A DNA stretch of 64,000 nucleotides from positions 1-64,000 of the forward strand of contig NZ_VKAB01000036.1 of assembly GCF_009769385.1 (NCBI RefSeq). The letters run 5' to 3'. Origin of the DNA: Saccharothrix deserti (GTDB lineage: Bacteria; Actinomycetota; Actinomycetes; Mycobacteriales; Pseudonocardiaceae). The notes beneath the pieces are model-generated. The model saw only the letters and a program-made list of their open reading frames with translations, did no database searches and was not told where the DNA came from. Shown piece by piece: positions 53,945 to 64,000 of the stretch; the stretch's first letter is position 1; every line of letters begins with the position of its first letter. Position numbers and translations under genes: made by a program.

Positions 53945-54819
53945 GCCGCACCGCCGGGCAACGGCCGCGTGATGCGCTGGGTGGCCTCCGGGTCGGCGAA
54001 CGGCGGGGAGAGCGGCGGCGGGGAGAGCGGAGAGGAGAGCGGCGGGGGCGGGGAAAGAGGCGGGTCGAGAGGCGGCAACTCGTCCGCGGCCGGGTGCGGT
54101 GTCAGGTAGCCGAGCACGAGCGCGACCGCCGCCGCGCCGAGGATGAACGGGATCTCGGCGGCCGGTGACGGCGCCATGACCCGCAGCACGGACAGCGAGA
54201 TCACCGCGACCAACCCGGTGCCGACCCCGGCGGGCAGGAACCGCATCGCCCGCTGCCACCGGTTCGCCGGCAGCCGACGCCGGGCCAGCGCGAACAGCGC
54301 ACCCGCCCACGCCAGCACGGTCAGCCCGAACACGGCCAGCCCGAACACCCCGTACACCGACCACACGGACCCGCGCACGTCACCGGTCGTCCCGATCGAC
54401 GCGATCACCTCGCGGTTGGTGTCGAGCACCTCCAGCTCGGTCGGCAGCAGACCGGTCGCCTGCGTGCCGAGCTGACCGAGGTCGAGCACGAACCCGCGCG
54501 TGACGCTCTGCTTGGCGGGCACGTCGAACGGCACGGTCGTGTCGTAGGAGAAGAACGTCAGCGCCAACGCCGTGCCCGACAGCCTGATCGCCTTGACGTG
54601 GCGGACCGTGTCCGTTCCGTTGTGGACGGTCATGGAGATGCGGGAGGAGCCGGACGGGTCGAGCAGCAGTTCGTCCTCGCCCACCGGTGTCCCGTCCACA
54701 GTGGCGTCGATGGTGACCGCGTCACCCGCGGCGTGGGCCATGGGAACGCCCACCGGGCCGACGCCCAGGAAGATCCCGCACAGGAGCAGTAAACCGACGC
54801 TGCTCATAATGCGTCTCAC
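53941..54819 (-). CDS. secreted/membrane protein partnered with the Ser/Thr kinase
   Basis: 292 aa from GTG 54819 (GAGG upstream). Signal peptide ending near AHAAG (about 32), an all-beta extracytoplasmic domain (about 33-145) with no known motif, then three hydrophobic helices (about 155-235). The cytoplasmic tail is Pro/Leu/Ser-rich with repeated LSPP and ends in ATQRITRPLPG, whose Thr residues could be kinase targets. Resembles DUF916-like surface proteins in outline only. The stop overlaps the kinase start. Confidence 0.75.
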   Translation of the reverse strand: MRRIMSSVGLLLLCGIFLGVGPVGVPMAHAAGDAVTIDATVDGTPVGEDELLLDPSGSSRISMTVHNGTDTVRHVKAIRLSGTALALTFFSYDTTVPFDVPAKQSVTRGFVLDLGQLGTQATGLLPTELEVLDTNREVIASIGTTGDVRGSVWSVYGVFGLAVFGLTVLAWAGALFALARRRLPANRWQRAMRFLPAGVGTGLVAVISLSVLRVMAPSPAAEIPFILGAAAVALVLGYLTPHPAADELPPLDPPLSPPPPLSSPLSPPPLSPPFADPEATQRITRPLPGGAA

Positions 54820-54863
54820 AAGGGCACCTCGTCGGTGGGTAGCGGACTAGTCCGGGAGTCGGT

Positions 54864-55802
54864 ATGCGATCGGCAGGAACACTAGCTTTACTCGGTGCCT
54901 TGGCATACGGCGTTACAGCGCTTGTAGCGACACCGGTATCCGCGCAGGGGAACGGCAACGCGACCGCGACGCCGGACGCCGGTCAGGCGGGGAGCACGTT
55001 CACGCTCTACTGGTCCGGCGTGTACCTCGATCCGGACTGCTCGGACTACACGGTGCGGATCGTGTGGGACGGCGGGCAGGTCATCGGCACGGGCAGGCAC
55101 TCGGGTCGGGGTTCGGGTTCGGGCACGGCGACCGTGCCGGCGAACGCGAGCCTCGGCGGTCACCGGGTCACCGCCCGCCCGGTGTGCGCGGCGACGTCGA
55201 CGCCGACGGACAGCTTCACCGTGACGCCGACGCCCACCACGACCACCACCCCACCGCCGCAGGTCACCACCACGACGACCGCTCCCCCGGTGGCGCCCAC
55301 GACCACCACGCGCCCACGGGTCACCACCACGACGCCCCAGCCGACCACCACCACGACGACGACGACCACGACCACCGACAGTTCGGCTCCGCCCGCGTCC
55401 ACCACGACGAAGCCGTTCGACGGTGACGGCGCCCTGACGCTGGACAAGGACAACATCCAGCCGGGCGACCCGTTGACCGCCACCGGCACCGGCTGCGATC
55501 CGGGCTCGTCGGTGAAGCTCAGCTCGCTCGGCGAGGACGTCGGCACGGCGAAAGCGGACAACTCGGGCACGTTCAGCACGAGGGTCGAGTTCACCATGAT
55601 CGAACCGGGCCGCCACGTGATCCGGGCCGACTGCGGTGTGGTGCTGGTCGGCAGCGTGGACATCGCCCTGACCAGTTCGACCGGCGGCACCACGTCCACC
55701 TTGGTGGTCCTGGTGTTCTTCCTGCTGGTCGGCGCGATCCTGGTGCGACGCCAGTTCGCCGGCCTGTTCACCAGGAGCAGCAAGAGCACCGAGCAGAACT
55801 GA
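54864..55802 (+). CDS. secreted Thr/Pro-rich cell-surface protein with C-terminal membrane anchor
   Basis: 312 aa from ATG 54864. Signal peptide cleaved about residue 28 (VSAQ). A beta-rich domain with a Cys pair (about 30-115), then about 65 residues almost entirely Thr and Pro (55215-55380), likely O-glycosylated by mannosyltransferases. A second beta domain with a Cys pair (about 190-265), a TM helix (about 275-295) and a basic tail follow. Function unknown. Only 44 bp separate its start from the divergent kinase-partner gene, so expression may be coordinated. Confidence 0.82.
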   Translation: MRSAGTLALLGALAYGVTALVATPVSAQGNGNATATPDAGQAGSTFTLYWSGVYLDPDCSDYTVRIVWDGGQVIGTGRHSGRGSGSGTATVPANASLGGHRVTARPVCAATSTPTDSFTVTPTPTTTTTPPPQVTTTTTAPPVAPTTTTRPRVTTTTPQPTTTTTTTTTTTDSSAPPASTTTKPFDGDGALTLDKDNIQPGDPLTATGTGCDPGSSVKLSSLGEDVGTAKADNSGTFSTRVEFTMIEPGRHVIRADCGVVLVGSVDIALTSSTGGTTSTLVVLVFFLLVGAILVRRQFAGLFTRSSKSTEQN

Positions 55803-55815
55803 GACCGGGAACGAC

Positions 55816-55848
55816 GACGGCCCCCGCGGGAATCCCACGGGGGCCGTC
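55816..55848. terminator. bidirectional hairpin terminator
   Basis: An 11-bp stem GACGGCCCCCG (55816-55826) / CGGGGGCCGTC (55838-55848) with a short inner GGG/CCC pairing, between convergent genes. Confidence 0.8.
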
Positions 55849-55865
55849 GCTCCGTTCTCGCCTGA

Positions 55866-56210
55866 CTAGGGCTCTTCGCGCTGCTTGCGCAGCTTGATGA
55901 GCGCCTCTTCGAGGATCGCCTCACCGTCCGCGTCGGAGCGCCGCTCCTTCACGTACGCCAGGTGCGTCTTGTACGGCTCGTTGCGCGGCGGAGCAGGGGG
56001 TGCCTGCTCGTCGCGCCCCGCCGGAAGACCGCACCGGGGGCAGTCCCAGTTCTCCGGGATCTCGGCTTCGACCGCGAACGACGGCCGAGACTCGTGCGCG
56101 TTCGCGCACCAGTACGACACCCGACGTCGGGGCGCGGACTCGCCGCGCTCCGATTCGCCCATCGGGCCTGCGCCGACGCGGGTACCGCGAATCGCGTTAC
56201 CACCAGCCAT
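55866..56210 (-). CDS. rbpA: RNA polymerase-binding protein RbpA
   Basis: 114 aa from ATG 56210. Family features: N-terminal AIRGTRVGAGPMGE, the zinc/core region with YWCANAHESRPSF and PENWDCPRCG, the basic linker, and the sigma-interaction helix RSDADGEAILEEALIKLRKQR. RbpA stabilises open complexes of group I/II sigma holoenzyme and is confined to Actinobacteria, which supports the taxonomic assignment. Confidence 0.96.
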   Translation of the reverse strand: MAGGNAIRGTRVGAGPMGESERGESAPRRRVSYWCANAHESRPSFAVEAEIPENWDCPRCGLPAGRDEQAPPAPPRNEPYKTHLAYVKERRSDADGEAILEEALIKLRKQREEP

Positions 56211-56285
56211 CGACCCTCACACCCCCACCACGTGGTTTCCCTGTGTCCGTATCGACCGGCGTCGTCGGACGCCCGCCGACCTGTG

Positions 56286-56519
56286 TCAGCTGACCTTCAT
56301 CAACAGCCCGATGCCCACGATGGCGATGACCCAGATCGCGCCGACGAACAGCGTCAGCCGGTCGAGGTTCTTCTCCACCACGCTGGAACCGGACAGGCTG
56401 GACTGCATACCGCCGCCGAACAACGAGGAAAGACCGCCGCCACGTCCCCGGTGCAGGAGCACCAGCAGGATCAGCAGCAAGCTGGAGACGATCAACAGGA
56501 TCTGAAGGAACAGGATCAT
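56286..56519 (-). CDS. secG: SecG preprotein translocase subunit
   Basis: 77 aa, two membrane helices (about 2-22 and 52-74). They flank the conserved cytoplasmic loop LLHRGRGGGLSSLFGGG. Accessory subunit of SecYEG. Located behind tpiA as in many actinobacteria. Confidence 0.95.
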   Translation of the reverse strand: MILFLQILLIVSSLLLILLVLLHRGRGGGLSSLFGGGMQSSLSGSSVVEKNLDRLTLFVGAIWVIAIVGIGLLMKVS

Positions 56520-56609
56520 TTCTTCCTCGCTGTCAGGCAGGTGACGCCACAGAGTACCCGGTCGACTGCCGACCGTGGGCCACCGTAGGGGGAGTGCGTG
56601 TCAATCACA

Positions 56610-57397
56610 TCAGGGTAGAGGTCCGCCCGCGGCGAGCGCGCACAACTTGGCGAACTCGTCGGCGTCCAGGCTCGCACCACCCACGAGGGCGCCGTCGACG
56701 TCCTTCTGGGCGATCAGCTCGGAGATGTTGCCCGACTTGACCGACCCGCCGTAAAGCACCCGAACGGCCGACGCGACGTCCTCGCCGTACAGCTCGGCGA
56801 GCTTGACCCGCAGGGCCGCGCACACCTCCTGCGCGTCCGCCGACGAGGCGACCTTGCCGGTGCCGATGGCCCACACGGGCTCGTAGGCGACGACGACGTC
56901 GCGCACCTGCTCGGCGGTGAGGCCCTTCAGGCCCGCGACGAGCTGGTCGGTGCAGTGCTCGACGTGCCGGCCGGCCTCGCGGACGTCCAGCTGCTCGCCG
57001 AGGCAGAAGATCGGGCTGACGCCGTGCTTGAGCGCCGCCTTGACCTTCTTGTTGACCAGCGCGTCGTCCTCGCCGTGGTACTCGCGCCGCTCGGAGTGGC
57101 CCACGGTGACGTAGGTGCAGCCGAGCTTGGCCAGCATGGGGCCGGACACGTCACCGGTGTAGGCGCCCGAGTCGTGCGGCGAGAGGTCCTGCGCGCCGTA
57201 CTTGAGCAGCAGCTTGTCGCCGTCGCACAGGGTCTGGATGGACCGGATGTCGACGAACGGCGGCAGCACCGCCACCTCGACCTTGGCGAAGTACTTCTCC
57301 GGCAGGGAGAAGGCGATCTTCTGCACCAGGGCGATGGCCTCGAGGTGGTTGAGGTTCATCTTCCAGTTGCCCGCGATGAGGGGCTGACGCTGAGCCA

Positions 57398-57398
<1 letters not shown>
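56610..57398 (-). CDS. tpiA: triosephosphate isomerase
   Basis: 262 aa from ATG 57398, sharing one base with the pgk stop (TGATG). Catalytic segments are all present: NWKMN (11-15), GHSERR (His about 99), YEPVWAIGTGK (Glu about 171) and GGSVKSGN. Interconverts DHAP and GAP. Part of the gap-pgk-tpiA-secG operon. Confidence 0.97.
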
Positions 57399-58561
<1,163 letters not shown>

Positions 58562-58584
58562 AGCGAGCTTCCCGCTTGCCGTCG

Positions 58585-59589
<1,005 letters not shown>

Positions 59590-59971
59590 GGTGAGTCTCC
59601 TCGGTACTCGACTGGCGTTGTCCGCCAGGGGCGTGCAGTCATGGGCTGACCAGGCAGCCGAGAGCCAGCCTAGCCTCCGGGCTGCGTCCCTGGTCACGTG
59701 GACCACCAGGATCTCTTTATCGAACAAGAAAATCCAGCTTGACCGGCTTGTTACTTCGGAGTAACAGCGGCGGCCGGGTAGCCGACCCCTCGGGTACCCA
59801 CCGGCGCGGAGGTTTCACGGCCGTGACGTTCCGGGTCGCGGGACGCCCTGCCGCAGGGCGCCCCACCCGCGCGCTCGAACGCTGGGTGACGCCAGGCCGA
59901 ACGGCCGACATCCAGCGTTACAACCGCACGTTAAGCTGCGCCGTTTTTCCTCGACCTCCTGGCGGTGGACA
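59590..59971. promoter_or_regulatory. divergent gap / acyltransferase promoter region with inverted repeats
   Basis: 380 bp without a credible gene. On the minus strand a TGACCA-N18-TAGGCT pair (-10 at 59673-59668) could drive gap. A palindrome TGGTC-ACGTG-GACCA (59691-59705) overlaps that -35. A second inverted repeat, GTTACT-TCGG-AGTAAC (59750-59765), lies further upstream. Both are possible operators for sugar-responsive regulators. Confidence 0.45.
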
Positions 59972-62038
59972 GTGGCGTTGGCGACCGGTGAGCAGGCCCT
60001 GGCACGTACGCGCACCGGCGGTTCCCACGCCGTCAGAGTCGACATCCAGGGACTGCGGGCGCTCGCCGTCGGGCTGGTGGTCTGCTACCACCTCCGCCCC
60101 GAGTGGCTGACCGGCGGTTTCGTCGGTGTCGACGTCTTCTTCGTGATCTCCGGGTTCCTGATCATCGGCACGCTCACCGGCGAGATCCGGCGCACCGGGC
60201 GGGTCGGGCTGCTCGACTTCTACGCGCGGCGGGTCCGGCGGCTGCTGCCCGCGGCCACCGCCGTGCTGCTGGCGACCACGGCGGCGGTGTTCGCGCTGCT
60301 GCCCGCGTCACGGTGGCCGGTCGTGCTGCGCGAGGTGGTGTTCGCCGCGCTCAACGCGCAGAACTGGCTGCTGGCCGCGCTGTCGGACGACTACGGGCAC
60401 GCCACCGTCGGCGCCTCACCGGTGCAGCACTTCTGGTCGCTGGCCGTCGAGGAGCAGTTCTACCTGGTCATCCCGCTCGTGCTGCTGGTCGCCGCGGTGT
60501 TCGCGGCCGGTCGGGGTGGCGGGCCGGTGCGGTACGCGGTGGTGGCGGTCGGCGCGATCACGGTCGCGTCGTTCGCGTTCTCGGTCTGGTACACGCCGGT
60601 CGACCACGGCGCGGCGTACTTCGTCACGCCGACCCGGATGTGGGAGCTGGGCATCGGCGGCCTGGCCGCGATGGTGCTGCACCGGCTGCGGCCGGGCCCG
60701 GCGGCACGCGTGCTGCTCGGCTGGGGCGGTCTGGCGGCGGTGCTGGTGAGCGCGTTCTGGTTCACCACCGACATGGCGTTCCCGGGCTGGATCGCGGCGG
60801 CGCCGACCCTCGGCACGGTCGCGATGCTGGTCGCCCGGGACGACTCGCTGGCCCGCGTGCTGGGGCTTCGGCCGATGACCTACGTCGGCGACATCTCCTA
60901 CAGCCTGTACCTGTGGCACTGGCCGGTGATCGTCCTGGTCCTGGAGCTGACCGGCCGTGCCGCGCTGAGCCGGCGCCAGGTCTTGCTCGCCGCCGGGCTG
61001 AGCCTGGTGCTGGCGGCGTTGTCCAAGCACTTCGTCGAGGACCCGTTCCGGGGCAGGCGCGGCGACCGCAGGCGCACGACGTACGCGTTCGGCGCGGCGC
61101 TGGTCGCGGTGACCGTGGCGGTCGCGGGGGCCGGTTGGGCGTCCGCCGAGTCCACGCTGGCCGCGCTGCGCGCCGAGCCGGTGGTCGAAGAGGAGCACCC
61201 CGGCGCGCTCGCCCTCGACCCGGACAGCCCGCGTCCCGTCCCGTCCGGTGTCGCGCCCGCACCCGCGCCCGCCGTGGCCGAGCGGGACGGGCCGCTCGGC
61301 GACCTGCCCGGCGACTGCAACATCTACGACATGAGCGGAGAGCTCACGTCCTGCATGTACGGCGACCCCGGTGCGGCCAAGACCGTGGTCGTGGTCGGCG
61401 ACTCGCACGCCGCGCAGTTCAGCAGCGCCCTGGCCGAGTTCGTGCGGCACGAGGGCGCGGGCCGGTGGCGGGTGAAGGTCATCGTGCGCAACGGCTGCCC
61501 GTTCACCGCCGTGCCGCCGTCGGAGGCGGGCACGCCGCTGACCGTGTGCTCCGAGGAGAACCGGCGGAAGCTGGACATCATCCGCGACCTGGACCCCGAC
61601 CTGGTGGTCACCGCCGCCATGTCGCCGGAGTCCTACCGCAAGGACCTGAACTGGACCTGGGAGTCACCGGACCGGATGGTCGAGGGCTACCGGACCATGC
61701 TCGCCGCGCTGTCCGAGGCGGACATCCCGGTCGCCGTGATCCGCGAGCTGCCGCGCCCGGCCGCACCGGTCGTGCCGTGCCTGGAACGCCACCCGGACCG
61801 GCCGAGCGAGTGCGACACGCCCCGCGCCGAGGCGGTCGGCTCGCCGACCGACCCGCCGGCCGAGGCCGCGGCCGGTCTGCCGGGCGTGCGGGTGGTCGAC
61901 CTGACCGACTGGATCTGCCGGGCCGACGTCTGCCCGGCCGTGGTCGGCAACGTCGTCGTCTACCGCGACAACCACCTCACCGACACCTACGTGAAAACCC
62001 TGGTCGACCCGCTCGTGGCCGCCCTGGGTCTCCGCTAG
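59972..62038 (+). CDS. OafA-type acyltransferase with SGNH domain
   Basis: 688 aa from GTG 59972. The N-terminal acyltransferase-3 domain (about 25-380) has ten or so helices and the motif LRALAVGLVVCYHL with catalytic His, plus VFFVISGFLI and SLYLWHWPVI. The C-terminal SGNH hydrolase-like domain (about 450-685) has VVVGDSHAAQF (Ser block) and DNHLTDTYV (Asp/His block). Such proteins O-acetylate cell-wall or exported glycans. Converges on whiA through a short repeat. Confidence 0.9.
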   Translation: MALATGEQALARTRTGGSHAVRVDIQGLRALAVGLVVCYHLRPEWLTGGFVGVDVFFVISGFLIIGTLTGEIRRTGRVGLLDFYARRVRRLLPAATAVLLATTAAVFALLPASRWPVVLREVVFAALNAQNWLLAALSDDYGHATVGASPVQHFWSLAVEEQFYLVIPLVLLVAAVFAAGRGGGPVRYAVVAVGAITVASFAFSVWYTPVDHGAAYFVTPTRMWELGIGGLAAMVLHRLRPGPAARVLLGWGGLAAVLVSAFWFTTDMAFPGWIAAAPTLGTVAMLVARDDSLARVLGLRPMTYVGDISYSLYLWHWPVIVLVLELTGRAALSRRQVLLAAGLSLVLAALSKHFVEDPFRGRRGDRRRTTYAFGAALVAVTVAVAGAGWASAESTLAALRAEPVVEEEHPGALALDPDSPRPVPSGVAPAPAPAVAERDGPLGDLPGDCNIYDMSGELTSCMYGDPGAAKTVVVVGDSHAAQFSSALAEFVRHEGAGRWRVKVIVRNGCPFTAVPPSEAGTPLTVCSEENRRKLDIIRDLDPDLVVTAAMSPESYRKDLNWTWESPDRMVEGYRTMLAALSEADIPVAVIRELPRPAAPVVPCLERHPDRPSECDTPRAEAVGSPTDPPAEAAAGLPGVRVVDLTDWICRADVCPAVVGNVVVYRDNHLTDTYVKTLVDPLVAALGLR

Positions 62039-62074
62039 GCGCGTCGGGCCGGTCGTAGGCGTCGGCCCTCGGCG

Positions 62075-62112
62075 CAGACCTCGGCGTCGGACCTGGCGTC
62101 AGACCTCGGCGT
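62075..62112 (-). repeat. stop-codon tail tandem repeat behind whiA
   Basis: Three 12-13-bp units: 62075-62087 and 62100-62112 are identical (CAGACCTCGGCGT), with a diverged middle unit at 62088-62099. The whiA stop (62099-62101) and last codons fall at the junction of the second and third units. Confidence 0.85.
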
Positions 62113-63085
62113 CCAGCATGTCGGCGGTCACCGCGGACTCGGTGTCGGGCATGCCCAGCTCCTTGGCCCGCTTGTCCGCCATCGCCAGCAGCCGCCTGAT
62201 CCGGCCCGCCACCGCGTCCTTCGTCATCTGCGGTTCCGACAGCTGGCCCAGCTCCTCCAGCGACGCCTGCCGGTGCGCCAGCCGCAACTCGCCCGCCGCC
62301 GCCAGGTGGTCCGGCGCCTCGGCGCCCAGGATCTCCAGCGCCCGCTGCACCCTGGCCGCCGCCGCCACCGCCGCACGCGCCGAACGGCGCAGGTTGGCGT
62401 CGTCGAAGTTCGCCAGCCGGTTCGCCGTCGCCCGCACCTCGCGGCGCATCCGGCGCTCCTCCCACGCCAGCACGCTGTCGTGGGCGCCCAGCCTGGTCAG
62501 CATCGCGCCGATCGCGTCGCCATCCCTTATCACCACCCGCTCCGCGCCGCGCACCTCGCGCGACTTCGAGCCGATGCCCATCCGCCGCGCCGCGCCGACC
62601 AGCGCCAACGCCGCCTCCGGCCCCGGGCAGGTCACCTCCATCGACGACGACCGGCCCGGCTCGGTCAGCGAGCCGTGCGCCAGGAACGCGCCGCGCCACG
62701 CCGCCTCGGCGTCGCACACCCCGCCCGACACCACCGGCGCGGGCAGCCCGCGCACCGGCCGTCCGCGCGGGTCCAGCAGACCGGTCTGCCTGGCCAGGCC
62801 CTCGCCGTCCTTGACCACCCGCACCACGAACCGGGTGCCCTTGCGCAGACCGCTGGACGTGATGGTGAACACGTCCGACTGGTGCCCGTACAGCTCGTGG
62901 ATCTCCCGGCGCAGCCTGCGCGCCGTGGAACCCAGGTCCAGCTCCGCCTCCACGACCACCCGGCCGCCGACGATGTGCAGGCCGCCCGCGAAGCGCAGGA
63001 GGGAGGCGACCTCCGCGCGGCGGCAGCAGGTCTTGGAGACGGCCAGCCTGCTCAGCTCGTCCTTCACCGCCGACGTCATCGCCAC
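62099..63085 (-). CDS. whiA: WhiA sporulation/cell-division regulator
   Basis: 328 aa from GTG 63085 (ATG 63079, overlapping the yvcK stop, is an alternative). N-terminal LAGLIDADG-like homing-endonuclease-derived fold begins with TSAVKDELSRL. C-terminal HTH region LEELGQLSEPQMTKDAVAGRIRRLLAMADK (about 280-309) is highly conserved. Needed for sporulation septation in Streptomyces with WhiB; presence fits a differentiating actinomycete. Coupled to yvcK as in most Gram-positives. Confidence 0.95.
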   Translation of the reverse strand: MAMTSAVKDELSRLAVSKTCCRRAEVASLLRFAGGLHIVGGRVVVEAELDLGSTARRLRREIHELYGHQSDVFTITSSGLRKGTRFVVRVVKDGEGLARQTGLLDPRGRPVRGLPAPVVSGGVCDAEAAWRGAFLAHGSLTEPGRSSSMEVTCPGPEAALALVGAARRMGIGSKSREVRGAERVVIRDGDAIGAMLTRLGAHDSVLAWEERRMRREVRATANRLANFDDANLRRSARAAVAAAARVQRALEILGAEAPDHLAAAGELRLAHRQASLEELGQLSEPQMTKDAVAGRIRRLLAMADKRAKELGMPDTESAVTADMLDAEV

Positions 63086-64000
63086 GGTGCCTCGCCTCCC
63101 CTGGTCGTGTCTTCCTGGAGGGTTGTACTCGACGCCCCGCCGGTCCCGTCACCAGGGCCGGCCAACGCCCGCCGGATGCTCGACGCCAGCGCGATCGGAT
63201 CGTGCCGGTCCGGCGCGCCCGCCACCGCGATCGGCGCGAGGTGCGCCGCAGCGCCGAGAGCTGCGGCGGCCCGGCCCAGCCGGTCCGGGACCGGCACCGC
63301 GCCGACGTCCGCGATCACCGCGTCCACCCGCAGCGCGGGCGCGTGCTCGCACAGCACGTCGAGGTGCAGCTCCGGGGAGAACCCCTCGGTTTCCCCCGGT
63401 TGGGGGACGAGGTTGAGCACCACGACCTTCCGCGCCGACGTGCGCACCAGCGCGTCGTGCAGCTCCGGCACCAGCAGGTGCGGCAGCACGCTGGTGAACC
63501 ACGAACCCGGCCCGAGCAGCACCACGTCCGCGCCGAGCACCGCCTCGACCGCCTCCGGGCAGCCGCGCGGCGCCTCACCCGGGCCGCCGGGACCGTAGAG
63601 CCGGATGCGCTGCACCCGGCCCGGCGTGGTGGCGATCGCGACCTGGCCGCGGATGCGGCGCACCACGTCGGCGTCCTCGTCCAGCCCGGTCACGTCGGCC
63701 TCGATCGACAACGGCTCGGTGCACATCGGCAGCACCCGGCCGCGCACGCCGAGCAGCCGTCCCGCCTGCTCCAGCACCGCGACCGGGTCGCCCAGCTGCT
63801 CCAGCAGACCGGCCAGCACGAGGTTGCCCACCGCGTGCCCGGCGAGCGCGCCGGTGCCGCCGAACCGGTGCTGGAACAACTCCGCCCACAACCTGCTCGA
63901 CTCGTCCGCGCCGGCCAGCGCCACCATCGCCTTGCGCAGGTCACCGGGCGGCAGCAGGCCCAGCTCGCGGCGCAACCGCCCCGAGGAGCCGCCGTCGTCG
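63076..64000 (-). CDS. yvcK: YvcK/CofD-like gluconeogenesis factor (5' end beyond window)
   Basis: About 308 codons visible; the N-terminal glycine-rich nucleotide-binding segment lies outside the right edge. The visible part starts within DDGGSSGRLRRELGLLPPGD, the conserved family motif, and includes LAGHAVGNLVLAGLLE, LGPGSWFTSVLPHLLVPEL and NLVPQPGETEGFS. YvcK binds UDP-sugars and affects cell shape and carbon use. The order uvrC-rapZ-yvcK-whiA is expected further right. Stop overlaps the alternative whiA ATG. Confidence 0.95.
   Translation of the reverse strand, partial: DDGGSSGRLRRELGLLPPGDLRKAMVALAGADESSRLWAELFQHRFGGTGALAGHAVGNLVLAGLLEQLGDPVAVLEQAGRLLGVRGRVLPMCTEPLSIEADVTGLDEDADVVRRIRGQVAIATTPGRVQRIRLYGPGGPGEAPRGCPEAVEAVLGADVVLLGPGSWFTSVLPHLLVPELHDALVRTSARKVVVLNLVPQPGETEGFSPELHLDVLCEHAPALRVDAVIADVGAVPVPDRLGRAAAALGAAAHLAPIAVAGAPDRHDPIALASSIRRALAGPGDGTGGASSTTLQEDTTRGGEAPWR

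Noticed and set aside
59739..60110. Small plus-strand frame upstream of the acyltransferase
   Set aside because: Overlaps the acyltransferase start in another frame, no ribosome site, unlikely composition.

Overview
This is high-GC DNA whose coding strands show strong G/C third-position bias and many GTG starts. The content points to a filamentous or related actinomycete, most likely family Pseudonocardiaceae (Saccharothrix/Actinosynnema/Lentzea-like). Supporting genes are rbpA, whiA, mptB, a conservon-type sensor operon, a SUF operon led by sufR, and an opcA-containing pentose-phosphate operon. From memory, the gene order from yvcK-whiA through gap-pgk-tpiA-secG, pgl-opcA-zwf-tal-tkt, ctaB, qor, ctaA, ABC transporter, mptB and sufR-suf matches the Mycobacterium tuberculosis Rv1422-Rv1466 segment. 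The window is therefore a conserved chromosomal core with lineage-specific insertions, not a plasmid or prophage.

Layout. 1-450: promoter and leader of a ribosomal RNA operon reading leftward out of the window. 475-6013: a free-standing MASE1 sensor, a lycopene cyclase-like flavoprotein, a degenerate EAL-CBS-GGDEF protein, a YbdK-type carboxylate-amine ligase and a CBS-pair protein. 6205-12840 (minus): sufT, U, S, C, a Rieske ferredoxin, sufD, sufB and sufR, almost all translationally coupled, with a SufR-type operator on the sufR start. 12936-18439: mptB, a compound inverted repeat array and a 1218-aa patatin-like membrane protein. 18499-23220: a NUDIX hydrolase, an IS982-like element carrying an alpha/beta-hydrolase, a DMT transporter-glycosyltransferase fusion and a DUF998 protein. 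23357-26582: an ABC exporter, ctaA and a GbsR-like regulator. 26686-30210: an incomplete conservon. 30540-32530: DUF485 and ActP-type solute:sodium symporter. 32611-34611: ATP-grasp enzyme, small protein and nucleotidyltransferase. 34720-38040: DUF885 peptidase-like protein, quinone oxidoreductase and FKBP lipoprotein. 38261-40629: an unrecognised three-gene operon (2-TM protein, cupin, HD phosphohydrolase). 40657-50179: ctaB, then tkt-tal-pgi-zwf-opcA-pgl. 50463-55802: an orphan histidine kinase, a Ser/Thr kinase with a membrane partner and a secreted Thr-rich protein. 55866-59589 (minus): rbpA, secG, tpiA, pgk, gap. 59972-64000: an OafA-type acyltransferase, whiA and the truncated yvcK.

The core genes cover central carbon metabolism (lower glycolysis and the complete pentose phosphate route with an entry isomerase), Fe-S cluster assembly, heme O/A synthesis for cytochrome oxidase, and envelope mannosylation. 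The most unusual items are the three-gene operon at 38261-40629, the passenger-bearing IS982-like element at 19061-20569, and a recurrent pattern of short tandem repeats that duplicate the stop codon of a gene and its flank. The compound inverted array at 14521-14705 is also unusual. No CRISPR array, tRNA, rRNA body or phage module was seen.
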